From an uncultured Lachnospiraceae bacterium (GTDB lineage: Bacteria > Bacillota > Clostridia > Lachnospirales > Lachnospiraceae), in assembly GCA_910585545.1 (NCBI GenBank), contig CAJUFN010000003.1, forward strand, positions 196,562 to 214,477: DNA of 17,916 bases, in the 5' to 3' direction. Positions 15,540 through 17,916 of this stretch are shown in pieces (positions within the stretch are counted from its first letter, which is position 1; every line of letters starts with the position of its first letter). The position numbers were made by a program, and so were the translations under genes. The notes beneath the pieces were generated by a model, which saw nothing but the letters and a program-made list of their open reading frames with translations, was not told the DNA's origin and did no database searches.

Positions 15540-17519
15540 CTACTCTTTTAACCTCTGCTTCAATTCTATTAATTTATCTCTCAACTCGGCTGCCGCTTCA
15601 AAGTTCAATTCCGCAGCTGCTTTCTTCATCTGTTTTTCAATATCTTTTATTAACTTTTCTAATTCCTTCGTACTCATGGATTCCGGATCCTTTTCCATAC
15701 GAAGTTCTTCTGCCGCGACCTTCTTAAAGATAGAAATCGCATCGCGTACGGATTTCTTAATCGTTGTTGGCGTAATGCCATGCTCTTCATTGTACTTCAT
15801 CTGAATCGCGCGCCGGCGCTTCGTCTCATCAAGCGCAAGTCTCATAGAATCCGTAATCTTGTCCGCATACATGATCACATGTCCTTCTGAATTACGCGCT
15901 GCACGGCCTATGGTCTGAATCAACGATGTCTCCGAACGCAAAAACCCTTCCTTATCCGCATCCAAAATCGCCACCAACGTAATCTCAGGAATATCTAATC
16001 CTTCCCTCAACAGATTAATCCCTACAAGCACATCAAACACACCAAGCCGCATATCACGTATAATCTCGGTACGCTCCAGCGTGTCAATATCCGAATGCAG
16101 ATATTTGATGCGGATTCCAAGCTCTCTCATGTAATCCGTCAAATCTTCTGCCATCCTCTTTGTCAGCGTCGTGATAAGAACTTTATTCCCTTTTTCTATT
16201 TCTTTATTCACTTCGCCATACAAATCATCGATCTGTCCTTCTACAGGCCGCACTTCTACTTCCGGATCTAAAAGCCCTGTCGGGCGAATCACCTGCTCTG
16301 CCCGAAGCAATTCATGCTCCGCTTCATAGTTGCCCGGTGTTGCTGATACAAACATAATCTGGTCGATCCTGTCTTCAAACTCATCAAAGCTAAGCGGTCT
16401 GTTATCCTTCGCAGACGGAAGTCGGAAACCAAAATCTACCAGCGTCGATTTTCTCGACTGGTCTCCCGCATACATGCCGCCAATCTGCGGAATCGTCTTG
16501 TGTGATTCATCTATGATGATCAAGAAATCATTCTGAAAGAAATCCATAAGTGTATAGGGCGGCTGTCCCGGCTGCAGACCGGACAAATGCCTTGAATAAT
16601 TCTCGATTCCCGAACAAAATCCTGTCTCTTTGAGCATCTCTATATCAAAATTGGTACGCTCGGAAATCCTCTGCGCCTCTAACAACTTATCTTCCCCTTT
16701 AAAATAAGCAATCCGCTCTTCCAACTCTTCTTCTATATCCTTTGTCGCCTTCAGAATACGCTCCATCGGAACCACATAATGAGATGCCGGTGCAATCGCT
16801 ACAAACGATACCGCTCTCTTAATCTCTCCCGTCAAAATATCAATCTCGGTAATACGGTCTATCTCATCCCCGAAAAATTCCACCCTTACCGCCATATCGC
16901 TTTCCTGGGCAGGAATAATCTCAACTACATCCCCATGTGCACGAAACGTACCGCGATGAAAATCCATCTCATTTCTCGTATACTGAATATCAATAAGCTC
17001 CCTTAGAAGCTCATCTCTATCTTTCATCATTCCCGGCCGAAGCGGAATCATCATATTCAAATAGTCCTCCGGGCTGCCCAATCCATAAATGCAAGATACA
17101 CTTGATATCACTATCACATCCCGACGTTCACTCAGAGACGCCGTCGCAGACAAGCGTAATTTATCTATCTCGTCATTGATCGAAGAGTCCTTAGCAATGT
17201 ACGTGTCAGAAGAAGGAACATAAGCTTCTGGCTGATAGTAGTCGTAGTAGGACACGAAGTATTCAACCGCATTATTCGGAAAGAACTCTTTGAATTCTCC
17301 GTAGAGCTGTGCCGCCAAAGTTTTATTATGCGCTATGATAAGCGTTGGTTTATTCAATTTTTCAATGACATTCGCCATGGTGAATGTCTTACCCGATCCG
17401 GTAACACCAAGCAGGGTCTGACATTGGTTGCCTTCCTGAAAGCCTTTCACCAGAGCTTCTATCGCCTGCGGCTGATCGCCGGTTGGGGCGTATTGTGATA
17501 CTAATTCAAAATGATCCAT
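15540..17519 (-). CDS. uvrB: Excinuclease ABC subunit UvrB
   Basis: The helicase-like subunit that checks the lesion after UvrA hands it over and then recruits UvrC for incision. The 659 residues are complete: Walker A GVTGSGKT (38-45), the tyrosine-rich beta-hairpin beginning YYDYYQPEAY (91-100) that inserts into DNA, a Walker B-like IIIDESHKT in the middle, helicase motifs VGINLLREGLDIPE and QTIGRAARN, and a C-terminal UVR domain (about 620-655) that contacts UvrC. The ATG at 17519 has AGAGGAG at a good distance. It is the first gene of the uvrBA operon and is probably under LexA control, given the promoter and operator upstream. uvrC is not in the window. Confidence 0.98.
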   Translation of the reverse strand: MDHFELVSQYAPTGDQPQAIEALVKGFQEGNQCQTLLGVTGSGKTFTMANVIEKLNKPTLIIAHNKTLAAQLYGEFKEFFPNNAVEYFVSYYDYYQPEAYVPSSDTYIAKDSSINDEIDKLRLSATASLSERRDVIVISSVSCIYGLGSPEDYLNMMIPLRPGMMKDRDELLRELIDIQYTRNEMDFHRGTFRAHGDVVEIIPAQESDMAVRVEFFGDEIDRITEIDILTGEIKRAVSFVAIAPASHYVVPMERILKATKDIEEELEERIAYFKGEDKLLEAQRISERTNFDIEMLKETGFCSGIENYSRHLSGLQPGQPPYTLMDFFQNDFLIIIDESHKTIPQIGGMYAGDQSRKSTLVDFGFRLPSAKDNRPLSFDEFEDRIDQIMFVSATPGNYEAEHELLRAEQVIRPTGLLDPEVEVRPVEGQIDDLYGEVNKEIEKGNKVLITTLTKRMAEDLTDYMRELGIRIKYLHSDIDTLERTEIIRDMRLGVFDVLVGINLLREGLDIPEITLVAILDADKEGFLRSETSLIQTIGRAARNSEGHVIMYADKITDSMRLALDETKRRRAIQMKYNEEHGITPTTIKKSVRDAISIFKKVAAEELRMEKDPESMSTKELEKLIKDIEKQMKKAAAELNFEAAAELRDKLIELKQRLKE

Positions 17520-17640
17520 TATATTTCTCCTCTGTTTATAACTCTCGCATATTCAAATCAAAACATATTTCCAAAGGTTGTTTCTATCTTAGTTAGTCCA
17601 TCTTTTGTTAAATCATCATGTTTTTATTGTTACCTACCCG
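17520..17640 (-). other. Untranslated leader of uvrB
   Basis: About 120-135 bases lie between the predicted transcription start and the uvrB ATG, longer than needed for a ribosome site. A four-codon frame (ATG ATG ATT TAA, around 17620) is present. I see no strong hairpin or known riboswitch. A degenerate second LexA-like half (GAAATATGTTTT, near 17560-17571) is too imperfect to call. Confidence 0.4.
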
Positions 17641-17654
17641 AGAACAAATGTTCT
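17641..17654. promoter_or_regulatory. LexA (SOS) operator of uvrBA
   Basis: AGAACAAATGTTCT: perfect GAAC-N4-GTTC arms, the core of the Firmicutes LexA/DinR box (typically CGAACATATGTTCG). It begins 7 bp downstream of the -10 of the uvrB promoter, so bound LexA would cover the transcription start. uvrBA is a well-known SOS operon in Bacillus, which makes the match more credible. Confidence 0.88.
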
Positions 17655-17660
17655 TCTTTC

Positions 17661-17689
17661 ATTTTATCTTATATGATGTTTAGTGTCAA
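17661..17689 (-). promoter_or_regulatory. Promoter of the uvrBA operon
   Basis: A perfect TTGACA -35 (17689-17684) and a TAAAAT -10 (17666-17661) on the minus strand with a 17-bp spacer. This is the best promoter match in the window and has the LexA box immediately downstream, as expected for a strong promoter that is normally repressed. Confidence 0.88.
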
Positions 17690-17916
17690 CTTTTCTTTTT
17701 AGAAATTCCTTGTACTTCCTTGTTCGGATTTTCACTGTACAAAAAATACTCACTAGATATTTTTATCATATACACAATAATAAAAAAACATCCATACACA
17801 CCCGCAAAAAGTATCACCTGCTCCAATCGTATCAATCGTATTTTCCTGTAAATATCTTCACGTATAAAGTTATACTTAAATATGTACAATAAATATTAAA
17901 TAAGAATGTACAAATG
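17690..17916. other. AT-rich upstream region without a convincing gene
   Basis: Very AT-rich. The only notable minus-strand frame (17889-17686, 67 codons) starts with TTG, has no Shine-Dalgarno and a stop shortly upstream. It would encode one or two hydrophobic segments and a lysine-rich end. Its stop lies over the -35 of the uvrB promoter. I treat it as probably non-coding or as a decayed remnant. Confidence 0.5.

Noticed and set aside
17520..17640. A riboswitch or attenuator in the uvrB leader
   Set aside because: No strong stem, terminator-like T run or recognisable ligand-binding core was seen, and the LexA box already explains regulation.
17686..17889. 67-codon minus-strand frame upstream of uvrB, possibly a small membrane protein or the tail of an AgrB-like protein
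   Set aside because: It has a TTG start without a Shine-Dalgarno, an in-frame stop shortly upstream and strong A/T bias, and it runs into the uvrB -35. The resemblance to AgrB tails is too vague to name.

Overview
The window reads as a stretch of chromosome from an anaerobic, low-GC Gram-positive bacterium, most likely a Lachnospiraceae-type Clostridia. This rests on the AT-rich base composition, strong AGGAGG-type ribosome binding sites, a GerMN-type lipoprotein, HPr with both His15 and Ser46, the CdaA/CdaR pair, and a Firmicutes-type LexA box in front of uvrBA. The family assignment is inference; no 16S or other marker is present. Every credible gene lies on the minus strand, so transcription runs from the high to the low coordinates. 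No rRNA, tRNA, insertion sequence, integrase or CRISPR array was seen.

Layout in transcription order. (1) 17.9-12.7 kb: an AT-rich upstream region, then a consensus promoter with a perfect GAAC-N4-GTTC LexA box at the predicted start site, driving uvrB-uvrA (nucleotide excision repair), whose reading frames are one base apart. (2) 12.7-11.55 kb: mreB with its own promoter, placed over the uvrA 3' end, and its own terminator; no mreC or mreD follows. (3) 11.5-8.5 kb: recD2 (helicase) and comF (zinc finger plus phosphoribosyltransferase fold), nearly touching. (4) 8.5-4.55 kb: a five-gene operon with a promoter inside the end of comF and a strong terminator after its last gene. It holds two uncharacterised membrane proteins, the diadenylate cyclase cdaA, its regulator cdaR, and an HPr-like phosphocarrier. 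(5) 4.5-4.05 kb: a stand-alone LytTR DNA-binding protein with its own likely promoter. (6) 4.05 kb to the left edge: a promoter followed by a sugar-nucleotidyltransferase, a GerMN lipoprotein and a secreted N-acetylmuramoyl-L-alanine amidase. The amidase carries a long tandem array of aromatic cell-wall-binding modules and runs off the window at its 3' end.

Functionally the window joins DNA repair and uptake genes (uvrBA, recD2, comF) to envelope genes (mreB, the c-di-AMP operon, the nucleotidyltransferase-lipoprotein-amidase cluster). The parts least explained by known biology are the two membrane proteins and the HPr in the cdaA operon, where glmM is commonly found in other Firmicutes, and the amidase repeat array. 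That array has a near-identical 375-bp internal duplication and His/Met-bearing modules. I see no clear new defence or mobile system.
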